DNA of 64,000 nt from Sphingobacteriales bacterium (GTDB lineage: Bacteria; Bacteroidota; Bacteroidia; Chitinophagales; Chitinophagaceae). Below the pieces are notes generated by a model, which saw only the letters and a program-made list of their open reading frames with translations, ran no database searches and was not told the DNA's origin. The DNA is taken from contig JACRLZ010000001.1 of the NCBI GenBank assembly GCA_016235125.1, positions 422,645 to 486,644 on the forward strand. The letters run 5' to 3'. Positions 63,072 to 64,000 of the stretch are shown here, in pieces (position 1 is the first letter of the stretch; every line of letters starts with the position of its first letter). Made by a program: the position numbers and the translations under genes.

Positions 63072-64000
63072 CTATTTTCCGGCGTTTAGTTTCGCTCCCA
63101 CACTTACGAAGAATGTTCTTCCATCAGCCGGTAATGCACCGGGACCGGGATAGCCACCAGCCCGGCGGGTAAAATATCTTTCATCAAATAAGTTGTTGAT
63201 ACCTGCTTTAATATTTAAGCCTTTTGAAAATTTATAGGTAGCAGTTAAATCAGTAATAGTATAAGAAGGAATCAACCCATTATTACCATTTGCTGTAGGC
63301 GTTGCAGTGTTATTTGCATCGCTGAAAGTCTCCCCAACATAATTTACCTGCACTGTAAGCAAAAAAGATTTGTAACCGCCGGTAATGCCGCTGCGCAAAA
63401 TATGTTCAGGTGCATTCTCCACTTTCTTGCCTTTAGTTGCAGCATCTTTATGATTGCTGCTGTAACGGGCATTGGTATAGCTGTAAGAACCAAACACAAT
63501 CAAATCAGCTTTTGATTTTTTTGCAAAGGCTCTTACAGGGTTAAACTCCGCATAGCTCTCAATTCCTTTACTGCTGCTGTTGCCTACATTGGTGATAAGA
63601 TGATAAGAAGGTGTACCTGTAACAGCGATGGTTCCTACACGGTTATTGTATTGCAGGTAATATGCACTTACATCAAATTGTAAATAATCTTTTACTTTAC
63701 CACGGTAACCAAAATCAATATTATATCCTTTGGCATCTTTCAGATCCGGGTCAACCACATCTGTAGTAGGTGGTGCCTGCAGGTTGGCAAACTGAATAGG
63801 GCGATAAGCCTGTGTGATGTTTCCGTAAAATTCTGTCTTGGGTGTGATGTGATATTCTGTACCGATACCGGCCAGTATAAAGCCCCTGCTGCGTGTAATA
63901 TTCTGCAATAATATTTCAGTGCCCCCTGAAGTATAGCCATTGCGGCCTGAAGCGGAACCTTCCAGCCATTCATAACGGATACCCGGAATCACTATCATTT
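63072..64000 (-). CDS. TonB-dependent receptor, FecA-like, N-terminus beyond window
   Basis: The visible 309 residues are the C-terminal barrel of a TonB-dependent receptor: GIGTEYHITPKTEFYGNITQ, AYRPIQFANLQAPPT, LITNVGNSSSKGIESYAEF, then NLFDERYFTRRAGGYPGPG and a final strand TFFVSVGAKLNAGK. This pattern is that of FecA, the ferric citrate receptor, and relatives. The frame stays open to the window end. Next to the HmuR/HmuY pair, it points to an iron acquisition cluster. Confidence 0.85.
   Translation of the reverse strand, partial: MIVIPGIRYEWLEGSASGRNGYTSGGTEILLQNITRSRGFILAGIGTEYHITPKTEFYGNITQAYRPIQFANLQAPPTTDVVDPDLKDAKGYNIDFGYRGKVKDYLQFDVSAYYLQYNNRVGTIAVTGTPSYHLITNVGNSSSKGIESYAEFNPVRAFAKKSKADLIVFGSYSYTNARYSSNHKDAATKGKKVENAPEHILRSGITGGYKSFLLTVQVNYVGETFSDANNTATPTANGNNGLIPSYTITDLTATYKFSKGLNIKAGINNLFDERYFTRRAGGYPGPGALPADGRTFFVSVGAKLNAGK

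Overview
The window looks like chromosomal DNA of a Bacteroidota bacterium, most likely of the Chitinophagaceae type. The evidence is a type IX secretion/gliding core (porV, porU, gldJ, gldF, gldG), proteins ending in type IX C-terminal sorting domains, HmuY/TonB-receptor haem genes, a MurF-alanine racemase fusion, bacillithiol synthesis (bshA), many SCT/SC lipobox signal peptides, no evident Shine-Dalgarno sequences, and repeated perfect TAnnTTTG -7 promoter boxes. I see no insertion sequence, prophage, CRISPR array or rRNA. One tRNA-Ser(GGA) is present.

Layout. 1-7 kb: a cut-off M28 peptidase, bshA, then a leftward series porV, ispF, dut, a DUF4292 lipoprotein and an EnvC-like factor. 7-14 kb: porU, divergent from gldJ-murF, the known type IX secretion locus, then a DUF983 protein. 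14-21 kb: tRNA-Ser, tatD, two lipoproteins, a polysaccharide deacetylase, gltX and an aldo/keto reductase. 21-25 kb: a B12-binding domain protein, a crotonase, and two secreted proteins that seem to share a new domain, one of them with MORN repeats. 25-29 kb: a leftward GH35/phosphatase/GH29 glycan operon. 29-38 kb: fumC and three genes for type IX secreted proteins, two of which are tandem paralogues. 38-47 kb: lspA, murF-alr, terC, gldG, gldF and iscA-iscU-iscS. 47-51 kb: mce, a secreted truncated globin, rnc, fabF, acpP and a GNAT acetyltransferase. 51-60 kb: YcxB-like protein, PhoD-like phosphatase, a collagen-like lipoprotein, an outer-membrane barrel, a DksA-like protein with lost zinc ligands, ileS and a secreted protein. 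60-64 kb: hmuY, an hmuR-like receptor and the C-terminal part of a FecA-like receptor.

The genes serve mainly cell-envelope building (murF, murF-alr, lspA, EnvC-like), protein export and gliding (PorU, PorV, GldJ, GldF, GldG with three cargo proteins), iron-sulfur and iron/haem supply, and core metabolism. Most of the window is ordinary core genome. The points most worth a second look are the duplicated cargo genes with a conserved leader, the shared domain in the 22-25 kb pair, and several -7 boxes so close to the start codon that the mRNAs should be leaderless.
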